From NCBI RefSeq assembly GCF_016865485.1, contig NZ_AP024452.1, forward strand, positions 3,990,501 to 4,054,500: 64,000 nucleotides of DNA, written 5' to 3'. A model generated the notes under the pieces. The model was not told where the DNA came from and did not search any database. It worked only from the letters and a program-made list of their open reading frames with translations. Shown one piece after another: positions 35,321 through 46,248 of this stretch. Made by a program: the position numbers and the translations under genes. Source of the DNA: Luteitalea sp. TBR-22 (GTDB lineage: Bacteria > Acidobacteriota > Vicinamibacteria > Vicinamibacterales > Vicinamibacteraceae). How positions within the stretch are numbered: position 1 is the first letter of the stretch; the number at the start of each line of letters is the position of its first letter.

Positions 35321-35344
35321 GCCCCCTTGCGGCCGCAAGGGGGC
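35321..35344. repeat. 24-bp perfect palindrome
   Basis: Arms GCCCCCTTGCGG and CCGCAAGGGGGC with no spacer, centred on a GCGGCCGC core, followed closely by a second hairpin (GGCGGCG-TGG-CGCCGCC, 35342-35358). It is in the gap between the response-regulator stop and the valS start. It could be a terminator of the upstream gene or a protein-binding site; no T-run follows. Confidence 0.6.
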
Positions 35345-35366
35345 GGCGTGGCGCCGCCGGGACGGA

Positions 35367-36254
35367 TCAGCGCGCGCCGGCCTTGATCCTGGCGATTTCC
35401 TCGGAGATCAGCCGTTCGGCGACGTCGAGCACGCGGCGGGTGACCTCCTCGCGCAGCACCTTGTCGGTCAGGCGCGCGACCACCCGGCTGGCCACCTCCT
35501 CGATGAAGGCGTCGGTGATAACCCCGCCACCGGCCGCCGTGGCCGCCGGCGGGCCGACCGCCGCCGGGCCTTCCCCGCGCTCCTCGGCGAGGATGGCGGA
35601 GAACGCGCTCGCAAGCGACGACGAGGGCGCCGCCGCGGGGGCGGGTGCAGCAGCGGGCTCGTCGGCGTCTGCCCGAGCCTCGACGGGCGCGGCCGCGTCG
35701 GGGCCGTCGGCCAGGAACTCGACGCGAGCCAGCCCGGCTCGTCCCTGGCGGGCCGCCAGGTGCTGATCCAGGCGCGACGCGTAGGTGTCGACCCCGGGAG
35801 CCAGCGTGGCGGCCGGACCTTCGGCCGGCGGGGCGGCGCTGCCGGCGCGCGGCGGCGCGAACTCGCCGAGCGACTCGCCCCGCTCCCCGCCGAGCATCCG
35901 CTTGACCAGCGACACGACCTGCTGCGGCTCGAACGGCTTCACGAGCACGGCGTCGGCCTGGCAGGCCTCGGCACGCCGGTCGTCGATCGGCTCGAAGGCG
36001 CCGGTCATGAGCACCACGGGCACCTGGGACAGCGACGCCTGGCCGCGCACCCAGGCCGCCACGTCGTAGCCGTCGCGGGCCGGCATCGTCGTGTCAGCCA
36101 GGATCACGTCCGGCTTGTTGCCCGCGCCGAGGTAGCCCACCACCTCGTCGCCGTCGCTGAACGAGACGACCTTGAACCCCTCGTCGGCGAAGGTCAGCTC
36201 GATCACGCGCTGGACCGTGACACTGTCATCGGCCAGCAACAGCGTGTAGCTCAT
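35367..36254 (-). CDS. Response regulator with long C-terminal helical region
   Basis: 295-aa protein. Receiver domain at 1-120: DD at 9-10, phospho-acceptor Asp54 in VILADTTMP, Thr/Ser in VVLMTGAF and Lys in AVLVKPFEP. Then about 110 residues of Ala/Pro-rich linker, and a C-terminal helical block (DAFIEEVASRVVARLTDKV, REEVTRRVLDVAERLISEEI). No DNA-binding or enzymatic output domain. Similar layouts occur in gliding or polarity regulators such as FrzS, an inference from domain order only. No histidine kinase is adjacent. ATG 36254. Divergent from the cytochrome gene. Confidence 0.87.
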   Translation of the reverse strand: MSYTLLLADDSVTVQRVIELTFADEGFKVVSFSDGDEVVGYLGAGNKPDVILADTTMPARDGYDVAAWVRGQASLSQVPVVLMTGAFEPIDDRRAEACQADAVLVKPFEPQQVVSLVKRMLGGERGESLGEFAPPRAGSAAPPAEGPAATLAPGVDTYASRLDQHLAARQGRAGLARVEFLADGPDAAAPVEARADADEPAAAPAPAAAPSSSLASAFSAILAEERGEGPAAVGPPAATAAGGGVITDAFIEEVASRVVARLTDKVLREEVTRRVLDVAERLISEEIARIKAGAR

Positions 36255-36471
36255 GGGGCTGAGCGTAGTCACGCCGGAGAGCAGCCGTCAAGCACGGGCG
36301 GAACTCGGGGCGCCCCGTCCTCGTCGATTCACGCGGCGCTCACGGGGCGCGCCGGCCCCTCCGGAGCCGGATTGTCGCCCCGCCGGGGCGGCGGCGTGAT
36401 GTTCGGCCCCCGCTCCTTCCAACGTTCTGCAGGTGTCGGGCCGTGCACGCCTGCGGCCCACGGAGCCTCCC

Positions 36472-37473
36472 ATGCGTCTGGTCCTCAAAATCGTCGGTGT
36501 CCTGGCCGTCTGTCTCGTCGTGATTGCCGCCGGCGGCTACTCCTATCTCCTGCTCGCCTACCCCAAGGTCGGCGACGCGCCGGTCCTGAAGGCCGAGGCG
36601 TCTCCGGAGCGCATCGCCCGCGGCAAGTACCTGGCCGACCACGTCGCGGTGTGCACCGATTGCCACAGCCAGCGCGACTGGAGCCGTTACGCCGGGCCCA
36701 TCAAGCCCGACACCTACGGCGCCGGTGGAGAGGTCTGGGACGAGACGGTGGGTTTCCCGGGCCGCCTCGTGGCGCGCAACATCACCCCAGCCAACCTCGC
36801 CTCGTGGAGCGACGGCGAGATCGTGAGGGCGTTCACCGAGGGCGTGTCGCGCGACGGCACCCCGCTGTTCCCGCTGATGCCCTACACCTCGTACGGCAAG
36901 TTCATGGCGCGCGAGGACGCGCTCGCCATCGTGGCGTACCTCCGCACCATCCCCTCGCGCTCGCAGCAGATCGCCGACCGCCGCCTGCACTTCCCGCTGC
37001 CGCTGATCGTGCGGACGATGCCGACGCCGGCCGCCACCACGACCGCACGGCCCGATCCGTCGGACCCCGTCGCCTACGGCCGCTACCTGGTGAACATCGC
37101 CGGCTGCGCCGACTGCCACACGCCGACCGACGCACGCAAGGCGCCCCTGCCGGACATGCGGCTGGCCGGCGGCCAGGAGTTCCCGCTGCCCAACGGGCTG
37201 ATCGCGCGATCGGCCAACCTCACGTCCGACGCGACGACGGGCCTCGGCGGCTGGAGCGAGGATCAGTTCATCGAGAAGTTCAAGGCGTACGCCGATGGCA
37301 CGCCGCACGTGCCGGTGACGACCCGGGACTTCAACACGCCGATGCCGTGGCAGTCGTACTCGGGGATGACCCGCGACGATCTCGCGGCGATCTTCGCGTA
37401 CCTCAAGACGGTGCCGGCGATCCGCCACCAGGTGGAGAAGGTCGGCCGGCAGGCGGCGGCGACGAACGAGTAA
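36472..37473 (+). CDS. Membrane-anchored diheme cytochrome c
   Basis: 333-aa protein with one N-terminal transmembrane/signal anchor (VLKIVGVLAVCLVVIAAGG) and two class I cytochrome c domains. Heme sites: CTDCH (about 63-67) and CADCH (about 218-222). The distal Met candidates lie in PLMPYTS and TPMPWQSYSGM. The two-domain arrangement resembles the cytochrome c subunit of alcohol/aldehyde or sugar dehydrogenases, but no dehydrogenase gene is adjacent. It likely passes electrons in the periplasm. ATG 36472. The gene runs into a purine-rich repeat. Confidence 0.87.
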   Translation: MRLVLKIVGVLAVCLVVIAAGGYSYLLLAYPKVGDAPVLKAEASPERIARGKYLADHVAVCTDCHSQRDWSRYAGPIKPDTYGAGGEVWDETVGFPGRLVARNITPANLASWSDGEIVRAFTEGVSRDGTPLFPLMPYTSYGKFMAREDALAIVAYLRTIPSRSQQIADRRLHFPLPLIVRTMPTPAATTTARPDPSDPVAYGRYLVNIAGCADCHTPTDARKAPLPDMRLAGGQEFPLPNGLIARSANLTSDATTGLGGWSEDQFIEKFKAYADGTPHVPVTTRDFNTPMPWQSYSGMTRDDLAAIFAYLKTVPAIRHQVEKVGRQAAATNE

Positions 37474-37612
37474 GAAGGGGAGAAGAGCAGAAGGCAAACC
37501 GGGAAGGAACAAGGACCGCAAGGCGAAGAAGGCAGCACAAGGTTCCTTTCTCCTTCCCGCTCTGCCTTCTTTCCTTCTACGCTTCTACTCTTCTTTCCTT
37601 GCTCTTCCTGAT
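37474..37612. repeat. Purine-then-pyrimidine repeat between convergent genes
   Basis: About 60 nt of purine-rich words (GAAGGGGAGAAGAGCAGAAGG..., GGGAAGGAACAAGG) followed by about 70 nt of pyrimidine-rich words, so both strands read the same kind of purine text after their stop codons. The arms can form an imperfect long hairpin. The right edge overlaps the last codons of the cobalamin-binding subunit gene. Confidence 0.75.
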
Positions 37613-37987
37613 GACGTCGACGATGGCCTGCATCGAGGTGCCGGGCAGGAAGACGCCCCCGATGCCGATCTCGCGCAGGCGCGGGACGTCCTGGTCCGGG
37701 ATGATCCCGCCGACCAGCACCAGCACGTCGTCGAGGCCCTCGGCCTTCAGGAGCGACATCAGCCGCGTGCACACGTGCATGTGAGCGCCCGAGAGGATCG
37801 ACAGGCCAATGACGTCGGCATCCTCCTGCAGGGCTGCCGAGACGATCTGCTCGGGCGACTGGCGCAGCCCGGTGTAGATGACCTCCATGCCGGCGTCACG
37901 CAGCGCGCGCGCGATCACCTTCGCGCCACGGTCGTGACCGTCGAGGCCCGGCTTGGCGATCACCACTCGGATGGGACGGTCAGTCAT
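37577..37987 (-). CDS. Methylmalonyl-CoA mutase, cobalamin-binding small subunit
   Basis: Small B12-binding protein (136 aa). [10 protein letters not shown] carries the D-x-H-x2-G base-off cobalamin ligand His; [12 protein letters not shown] and [15 protein letters not shown] complete the Rossmann-like fold. It is the separate C-terminal subunit of the two-piece methylmalonyl-CoA mutase seen in archaea and some bacteria, partnering the large subunit at 38093. ATG 37987. The C-terminal residues SKERRVEA are encoded in the adjoining purine repeat. Confidence 0.92.
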   Translation of the reverse strand: MTDRPIRVVIAKPGLDGHDRGAKVIARALRDAGMEVIYTGLRQSPEQIVSAALQEDADVIGLSILSGAHMHVCTRLMSLLKAEGLDDVLVLVGGIIPDQDVPRLREIGIGGVFLPGTSMQAIVDVIRKSKERRVEA

Positions 37988-38050
37988 GCTGGTCGGCCTT
38001 CTGCATTCGGCCTGCGGCCTTCGACATCATCGCTCCGGCATCATCGCGCC

Positions 38051-38074
38051 TGCCCTGAGCGATGTCGAAGGGCA
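38051..38074. repeat. REP-like hairpin, copy 2
   Basis: Stem TGCCCT/AGGGCA with the 12-nt loop GAGCGATGTCGA. Compared with copy 1 (2415-2438) two stem positions differ on both sides with pairing kept. It sits between the two mutase subunit genes. Confidence 0.7.
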
Positions 38075-38092
38075 TCGCGGCATTCGGCGCGC

Positions 38093-39717
<1,625 letters not shown>

Positions 39718-39721
<4 letters not shown>

Positions 39722-41910
39722 CCGGTCACCTTCACGCCGGTCAGCTTGCGCGGCGCGTCGTCGCCGTTGCCGGCCTTGACCTCGATGAGGAAGTCGCCGG
39801 CCGGCAGGCTGGCCAGCGGGATCTCGGCCTCGTGCGTGAACGGACTGCCGGCCGGGGCCGGCCGGACGACGAGCGCGCTCATGCCGTCGCCGGTGCGGCT
39901 CATCAGCCGGATCGCCGGGGCGCCGCCCGAGACGTGCACGCGCAGCAGCAGCTTCTCGGTGCGGCTGAAGGCGCGCGCCGCGGTCGGCTGCGCAGTCGCG
40001 GCGCCGGCCAGCGCCTGCAGGTCGCGCGCCGTACGGGCCCGGAACAGCGCGGGCGTGCCGACCACGATCGGCTCCTTGCTGAAGTCGGGCACGGCCAGGT
40101 CGAGCATGTCCGATCCGAGGACGCTGCCCGACCCGCCCTCCATCTGCACCTTCACCTGCGCCGCGCCCGGGGCGATGAGGAACGAGGCCTGGCCCCCACC
40201 CGGCGACGGCACCGCCGTCGTCGGGGCGGCAGGCACCTTGCCCCGGTACACGGGGCCGTCCTTCTCGTTGACGGCCATGACGGTCACCTGCGACACCGGC
40301 TCCCCGCCTGGCGCGGCCTGGCCGGGCGCGCCGGTGACCGGCTCCCACGAGAAGAGCACCTTCGTCTTGCCGCTCGGGTCGGGCGCGTAGCCGACCCAGG
40401 TGCGCACGCTGCGCGCCCGCGCCACCTTGTCGATCTCCGACAGCGCGCCCTGCACGTCGGGCGGCGGCCCGGCCTTGGGCGCGGCCATCGCCGTCGCCGC
40501 CTCGTCGGGCCTGAGCGCCCAGTAGCCGCGTCGGGCGCGGACCTCGATGCCCGGCCGCTTGACGCGCACCTTGATCTGGTGGAAGCGCCCGTCGGTCGGC
40601 GCCGCCGACGAGGAGTACCCGAGCAGGTAGTAGGCGCTGGCGTCGCGTAGCATCTGCGCGAGCCCGCCACCGAGGTCGTTGCGGTTGACGATCGCGCGGC
40701 CGTCGGTCTCGTCGGCCATGACGCGGAGCGACTCCTGCGTCTGGCGCAGCGAGGCGGCGTCCATGGTGAGGCCGACGCCTTCGTTGATGTCGAACTCGAA
40801 CCCGGCCAGGCCGCGGGGGTCGAGCATGTAGAGCGACACGTTGTTGCGGTTGGCGTCGGTGGTGACGTCGCGCATCAGCATGCGGATGTCCATGTCGCCG
40901 AAGAACCGGTCGCGGTCGACGGCCATCGCGGCCAGCGGGTCCACCGACGCGTCGCCGGTCAACGCCGAGGTGCCACGCCCGACGATGCCGCTCTGCGCGT
41001 TGTTGCCACGCAGTTGCGGCGGCACGAAGTCGGTGTAGCCCTCGCTCACCACGATCACCGTCTTGCGGCCCTCGCGCATGCCGCCGAGGCGCGTCATCAG
41101 GCCGCGCAACGCCGACAGGCTCACCTGGTTGCGGATCTTCTCGACCACCTGCGTGGGGTAGTTGGCGTACTGCTCCTCGAAGATGTTGCGTGGCGGGATG
41201 TACTGGTACTTGCGCCCCTGCCAGCTCAGGATCTGCTGGATGACCGCCTTCTTGTTGCGCGTGAAACTGACCGCGCGCAGCGGATCGAGCGGGTACATCA
41301 TCGCGATCATGTCGAGCGGCCCGACCTGCGTCTCGATGAACTTGACCAGCGGCTCCTTCACCGCGAGGCTCGCCCCGAGGCGCACGTGGTAGTCGTCGAA
41401 GAAGATGACGAACAGCCGCACGTCGTCGCGACGCGCCTCCGACTCCTCGGCATAGATCGAGTTGATCTCGCGCGGCTCGGCCTCACCCGGCGGCGGGTTG
41501 CCGTCGACGCGCACCAGCTTGAACGTCTCGATGGCCTGCGCCTGGCCGTCCTCGAGCACCTCGAAGTCGTCGCGCGACAGGTCGGCGACCGGCCGCCCCT
41601 GCTTGTCGGTGACGATGGCGTCGACGCGGACGAAGTTGATGCCCGTGCGGAAGGTCGGCTGCGAGGCGTTCGGGTCCTGCGGGTCGGTGCCCGGTGCCGG
41701 TGGCTGGCCGGCGGGGGCCTGCGTGGCGGGAGGGGTGCCAGCCCGCGACTGCCCGCCCGACGCCCCCGCAGGGCGCCCCTGCGCGGGTGGCGCAGAGGAC
41801 TGTTGCGCGGCGACACCGGCGAGCGAGGCCGAGAGCAGGCCGCTGACGATGGCGACGCGGGCTCGGGATGCGTCCAGCGAACGCACCCGGCGGGCAAGGG
41901 TCCTGATCAT
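39718..41910 (-). CDS. Secreted VWFA-related protein (acidobacterial type)
   Basis: Large exported protein (730 aa): signal peptide [17 protein letters not shown], a Gln/Pro/Ala-rich linker, then [31 protein letters not shown], the hallmark opening of TIGR03436 acidobacterial VWFA-related proteins. The VWA core follows ([30 protein letters not shown]) but the MIDAS DxSxS is replaced by DDYHV. After about residue 450 there are beta-rich domains ([19 protein letters not shown]). Function unknown; probably cell-surface adhesion or binding. ATG 41910 taken before the signal peptide. Family restricted largely to Acidobacteria, supporting the taxonomic call. Confidence 0.88.
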
Positions 41911-42029
41911 GCGTGGCAGTGATGATAGCATCACGAATCGAGGCATCTCCGGTGCGGAACTGTTCCTCTTTCGACGCCCGTCCGTGGCTTGTCGGTCGGA
42001 TCCGCGCCCCCCACCGCTGAGGACGATCC

Positions 42030-43196
42030 GTGACCACGCCCGCGCTCGACATGCCCCCGGCCCTGACCTCGCTGACCGAGGACGAGCGACTCCTCCGCCA
42101 GAGCGTCCGCGAGTTCGCCGCCCAGGAACTCGCCCCCCGCGCGCGCGCCATGGACGAGGCCGCCCGGCTCGACCCTGCCCTGCTGCCACGGCTGTTCGGG
42201 ATGGGCCTGATGGGGGTCGAGGTGCCGGAGCGCCATGGCGGGGGCGGCGGCACCTTCTTCCACTCGGTGCTCGTGGTCGAGGAACTGTCGCGGGTCGACC
42301 CGGCCGTCGGGGTGCTCGTCGACGTCCAGAACACGCTGGTCGTCAACGCGCTGCTCCGCTGGGGGAACGACGAGCAGCAACGCGCCTGGCTGCCCCGCCT
42401 CGCCGCCGACGCGGTCGGGGCGTACGCGCTCTCGGAGGCCGGCTCGGGCAGTGACGCCTTCGCGCTCACCACGCGTGCGACGGCCGACGCCGACGGGTAC
42501 GTCATCGACGGTCGCAAGCTCTGGATCACCAACGCGGCCGAGGCGTCGCTGTTCATCGTGTTCGCGACGCTCGACCCGGCGGCCGGCTACAGGGGCATCA
42601 CGGCATTCCTGGTCCCCCGCGACACGCCCGGCCTGGCCGTCGGCAAGAAGGAGGACAAGCTGGGCATCCGCGCCAGCAGCACCTGCGAGCTCGTGTTCGA
42701 GCGGTGCCGGGTGCCCGCGTCGGCGGTGCTCGGCGAGGTCGGCAAGGGCTACAAGGTGGCGATCGAGACGTTGAACGAGGGACGCATCGGCATCGGCGCA
42801 CAGATGGTCGGCCTGGCGCAGGGCGCGCTCGACCACGCCATCGCGTACACGAAGCAGCGCAAGCAGTTCGGCAAGGCGATCGCCGACTTCCAGGGCGTGC
42901 AGTTCCAGTTGGCGCGCGCGGCCATGGAAGTGGAGTCGGCCCGCCTGCTGGTCTACAACGCGGCGCGCTTGCGCGACGCGAAGCAGCCGTTCCTCACCGA
43001 GGCCGCGATGGGCAAGCTGCTGGCCTCCGAGGTGGCCGAGCGGACCGCCTCGCTGGCCATCAACCTGTTCGGCGGGTACGGCTTCGTCAAGGACGCCCCC
43101 GTCGAGAAACTCTATCGCGACGCCAAGATCGGCCAGATCTACGAGGGCACCTCGAACCTGCAGTTGCAGACCATCGCCAAGGCGCTGCTCGCGTGA
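42030..43196 (+). CDS. Acyl-CoA dehydrogenase (short/branched-chain type)
   Basis: 388-aa flavoprotein. LTEDERLLRQSVREFAAQELAP opens it; YALSEAGSGSDAFAL is the FAD/substrate region, KEDKLGIRASSTCELVFE and AIAYTKQRKQFGKAI follow. [33 protein letters not shown] ends it with the catalytic Glu of the IYEGTS motif. Overall pattern matches short/branched-chain (2-methylbutyryl-CoA) dehydrogenases, fitting isoleucine/valine catabolism to propionyl-CoA for the nearby methylmalonyl-CoA mutase. GTG start 42030 with GAGGA upstream. The next gene begins inside its stop (GTGA). Confidence 0.94.
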   Translation: MTTPALDMPPALTSLTEDERLLRQSVREFAAQELAPRARAMDEAARLDPALLPRLFGMGLMGVEVPERHGGGGGTFFHSVLVVEELSRVDPAVGVLVDVQNTLVVNALLRWGNDEQQRAWLPRLAADAVGAYALSEAGSGSDAFALTTRATADADGYVIDGRKLWITNAAEASLFIVFATLDPAAGYRGITAFLVPRDTPGLAVGKKEDKLGIRASSTCELVFERCRVPASAVLGEVGKGYKVAIETLNEGRIGIGAQMVGLAQGALDHAIAYTKQRKQFGKAIADFQGVQFQLARAAMEVESARLLVYNAARLRDAKQPFLTEAAMGKLLASEVAERTASLAINLFGGYGFVKDAPVEKLYRDAKIGQIYEGTSNLQLQTIAKALLA

Positions 43197-44005
43197 CCCT
43201 GCCGCTCCGCCTCAACCACCTGTTCCGCGTGGTGGATGCGGAGACCTTCGCCGCCGCGCGCGACAGCGCCTGGCTGCGCGAGGTGTTCGCCCCGGGCGAG
43301 CTGCGCACGACGCGCCGGCCCGACTGGACCTACACGGGCCTCTACTGGTACGGCATCTCGACATACCTCGAACTCTTCGAGGAGGGGCCGCAGGGCCCGA
43401 TCGGCGCGAGCGGCATCGCCTTCGCCATCGAGGAACCCGGCGCGACGGCGGCGATCGCCAGCGCGCTGCGCCAGTCGCTGGGCGAGGCCGATCACCGCCT
43501 GGTCGTGCGTCCGGTCGGCGACGACACCGTGCCGTGGTTCCACATCGCGCACGCAGTGCCCGACCAGCGCGCCGGGCTCAAGCTCTGGACGATGGAGTAC
43601 CACGCCGATTTCCTGGCCGGGTGGCATGCCGCGCACACGCCGGCACGCGGCATCACGCGCGCCGAGGTGCTCGAGCGCTACGCCGCGGTGAGTCCCGGGC
43701 CGGCGCGGCCGCTCCTGGGTGATGTCGTGGCCGTGACCATGGCCGTCACGCCGGCCGAGCGAGGCTTCCTGTTGCGTCACGTCGAGGCGTTCGACGCGAC
43801 CACGCGCGACACCGGCGGCGACGGGACGATGGTGACCGGCGACGACCTGTCGATCGGCCTGAGTGCCGCGTCCGAGACGCGACGTGGCCTGCAGGATCTG
43901 GTGTTCCGCCTGCGCCGCCCGACGGGCCGCGAGGTGATCACCATCGGGCGCAGCACGATCACCGTGGAGGGCACGCGGGGAGTGTGGAAGTTCAGAGACG
44001 TGTGA
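43193..44005 (+). CDS. DUF5829-like protein
   Basis: 270-aa soluble protein. The N-terminus LRLNHLFRVVDAETFAAARDS, with LREVFAPGELRTTRR and WTYTGLYWYGISTYLELFEEG, suggests a glyoxalase/VOC-like or DUF5829 fold; LKLWTMEYHADFLAGWH contributes a His. A C-terminal beta part (EVITIGRSTITVEGTRGVW) follows. Enzymatic activity cannot be deduced. Translation is coupled to the acyl-CoA dehydrogenase by a 4-nt overlap, suggesting shared regulation and perhaps a role in acyl-CoA metabolism. Confidence 0.68.
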   Translation: MTLPLRLNHLFRVVDAETFAAARDSAWLREVFAPGELRTTRRPDWTYTGLYWYGISTYLELFEEGPQGPIGASGIAFAIEEPGATAAIASALRQSLGEADHRLVVRPVGDDTVPWFHIAHAVPDQRAGLKLWTMEYHADFLAGWHAAHTPARGITRAEVLERYAAVSPGPARPLLGDVVAVTMAVTPAERGFLLRHVEAFDATTRDTGGDGTMVTGDDLSIGLSAASETRRGLQDLVFRLRRPTGREVITIGRSTITVEGTRGVWKFRDV

Positions 44006-44126
44006 TGCCGGCAATGGTGGGAATGCCGGGAATGTCGGACACCGCCACTCCCCCGGCATCGGGCCTGGCGCCACGCCGCGTCGACCGCCTCCACCAGGCC
44101 ACCGTGCGGGTGGCCCATGCCGCGCG

Positions 44127-45077
44127 TCAACGCCGTCCCGTCGCGTCCTCGCTGCGCGCCACGTAGCCCTCTCGCGCGACCACCGTGCCCGGGCGGGACC
44201 GGAGACGGACGTCCAGGCGGTGCCAGCCGCCCGTCGGCAGGCCGCTCGGGGTGTACGACACCAGGTAACGCTGGCGGTACCTGGCCAGGATTCGGCCGAA
44301 CACCCGCGAGATGTCGCCCCGGCTCTCGAGGCGCAGGAACTCGCCGCCGGTGGCGTCGGCGGAGGACTGCAGCAGCCGGAGGGTGTCGCCGGCCGTCGGC
44401 GCGATCCAGAACGACCGCGACAGGTACTCGCTCGCCGGATCGTTGGGGATGGCCGCCGGCAGCCCGGCCGCGACGGGATACACCACCACGTTGGTCCGGC
44501 GCAGCGTCTCGATGGCTTGTGCCGCCGTGGCCCAACTCGCCGTGTCGCGCCCATCGGTGAACAACAGCAACACCGCGGGCCGACTGTCGGCCCCGGCGAG
44601 CACGCTGCCGAAGACCAGGGCATCGTGCAGCGGCGTCGCGCCATCGGCTTCGACGCGTGCCAGCGCGTCCCGTAGGTGCGGCCCCGGCGGCTGGGCCTCG
44701 AGCAGCAGCCGAATCGAGCGTCCGAACGTGAACAGGGAGAGCCGGTCCCTCGACGTCAGTTGGCCGGCCACGGTCTCCACACCCTCGCGCAGCCGGGCAA
44801 GCGTGTCGCCATCGACGCTGCCGCTGAGATCGAGGCCCACGACGACATGCGCGCTGTCGGTGGTGCGGATGGACTGCACCACCTGCTCCACCCCGTTGTC
44901 GCTCACGAGGAAGTCCGCCGCGGTCAGTCCGGCGATCGGCCGTCCCCGCTCGTGCACCCATGCATCGACCACCACGACATCGATCCACGTCCGGAAGGTC
45001 GGCGGCTCCTGGCCGATGATGCCCACGACCATCGACGCGACGAGGAGAAGCACGGCGCACGCGCGGATCAGGCTCAT
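44127..45077 (-). CDS. Secreted VWA-domain protein with intact MIDAS
   Basis: Exported 316-aa protein: signal peptide CAVLLLVASMVVGIIG, then the acidobacterial VWFA-related opening (FRTWIDVVVVDAWVHERG, IAGLTAADFLVSDNG). The VWA domain has the full MIDAS DLSGS, with the second site in DGATPLHDA (Thr) and the third in LLFTDGRDTAS (Asp). It ends with beta strands (QRYLVSYTPSGLP, LDVRLRSRPGTVV). It could bind a protein ligand through Mg at the surface. Start ATG 45077 overlaps the stop of the upstream TPR-like gene. Confidence 0.85.
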   Translation of the reverse strand: MSLIRACAVLLLVASMVVGIIGQEPPTFRTWIDVVVVDAWVHERGRPIAGLTAADFLVSDNGVEQVVQSIRTTDSAHVVVGLDLSGSVDGDTLARLREGVETVAGQLTSRDRLSLFTFGRSIRLLLEAQPPGPHLRDALARVEADGATPLHDALVFGSVLAGADSRPAVLLLFTDGRDTASWATAAQAIETLRRTNVVVYPVAAGLPAAIPNDPASEYLSRSFWIAPTAGDTLRLLQSSADATGGEFLRLESRGDISRVFGRILARYRQRYLVSYTPSGLPTGGWHRLDVRLRSRPGTVVAREGYVARSEDATGRR

Positions 45078-46216
45078 GGAACGAGCAGCGCCTTCATGGA
45101 GCGGATGATCAGTTCAGGGTCCAGGCGCTGGCCGGAGAGGTACATGGCCCACGCGTCGTCGGGCGTGCCCACCGCCGCTCCCTCGTGTGTGAAGCCGTCG
45201 ATCACCGAGGCGGCCGCCGCTTCGTTGCCCGTGCGCAGCAGGAAAGCCATCAAGCCGAGCCGGGCGCTGCGCGAGACGCCCGCGACGGCTGCGGCCTTCC
45301 TGTAGGAGGCGGCTGCCGCCGCATCCCCCGCTGCAGCCTGCATCTGCGCCGTGAACAGCCAGGCGAGCCCGCACGCCACGCTGGCACACGGCTCGGTCGA
45401 CAACCTGGCGAGCAACTCGCGGCCGGACTCGTGGCGACCGGACTCCAGGTGCACACGTGCCAATCGAAGCGTCGCCTCCTGATGCGAAGGGGCGAGGACA
45501 AGGGCGCGCTCGTACTGTCGTCGGGCCGCCTCGAGGTGCTCGGCGATGAAGGGCGCCCGCGCCTGCGGTGCCTCGACTCGCGACCCGGCGCCGACGCCGG
45601 GCTCCTCGGCCAGCCGGGCCTGCGTCTCGAAGGCAAGGCCCCTCAGGAAGTGATGTTCGGCCGCAGCCTGGACGACGTCCCGGGACGGGCCGAATGCCCC
45701 CGACGCCTGTTGGTACTCCGGATAGCGGGCCATCGCGACGAGCGCCTGCTGCAGTCCGACACGGCACCAGTCGCTGAACGCGCGGAGGCGCGGCGTGAGG
45801 TCGGGTGGCGCAACGCGTTCCTCGACGACGAGGTCGCAGGCGTCTCGGCTGATGCGCTCCAACGCCTGCAGGCGCGGCGACGGCGTCGCCGGCATGCGCA
45901 CCGAGAGGAGGATCTCCAGGGGGAGGAGGGCAGTCGCCTGGACACGGCGCAGTGCCCGTTCCGTGTCCGCTCTCGGCCCCTTCCGCGCCGCATGCCGCCA
46001 GTCCGCAAGGACGGCTCGCGCGTCGTCCGTCATCCGGCCGGGCTCACTGTCGAGCACGGCTGAAGCCGCGGCCACCGCTCGGCCGGCCAGGTAGGCGTCG
46101 GTGAGGCCAGCCCACGTCGAGTCCGGAGGCACTCCCCCTTGAGCTCGCACACCCGCCTCCGCCAGCAGAGCAAGGCACGCCACGAGACACCTCAACCGCG
46201 GCAGGTACACGGACAT
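45074..46216 (-). CDS. Secreted helical (TPR-like) protein
   Basis: Exported 380-aa protein of unknown function, first gene of the VWA pair. Signal peptide (VACLALLAEAGVRAQ), then mostly alpha-helix with Ala-rich helix-turn-helix units: HHFLRGLAFETQARLA, HLEAARRQYERALVLAPSHQEATLRLARVHLESGRH and SARLGLMAFLLRTGNEAAA. Two or three of these fit TPR consensus, including ALVLAPSHQEATLRLA. Probably a periplasmic scaffold for the VWA protein. ATG 46216; the divergent neighbour starts 33 bp away. Confidence 0.75.
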   Translation of the reverse strand: MSVYLPRLRCLVACLALLAEAGVRAQGGVPPDSTWAGLTDAYLAGRAVAAASAVLDSEPGRMTDDARAVLADWRHAARKGPRADTERALRRVQATALLPLEILLSVRMPATPSPRLQALERISRDACDLVVEERVAPPDLTPRLRAFSDWCRVGLQQALVAMARYPEYQQASGAFGPSRDVVQAAAEHHFLRGLAFETQARLAEEPGVGAGSRVEAPQARAPFIAEHLEAARRQYERALVLAPSHQEATLRLARVHLESGRHESGRELLARLSTEPCASVACGLAWLFTAQMQAAAGDAAAAASYRKAAAVAGVSRSARLGLMAFLLRTGNEAAAASVIDGFTHEGAAVGTPDDAWAMYLSGQRLDPELIIRSMKALLVP

Positions 46217-46248
46217 CGGGATCGCGGCAGCCTACCATAGGGCCAATC

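Noticed and set aside
32861-35386. Long plus-strand open frame opposite valS
   Set aside because: Shadow of valS: no start context, no domain, biased composition expected from the opposite strand of a GC-rich gene.
37988-38092. B12 riboswitch before the mutase genes
   Set aside because: The gap is short, contains a REP-like hairpin and repeat words, and lacks the conserved B12 box.
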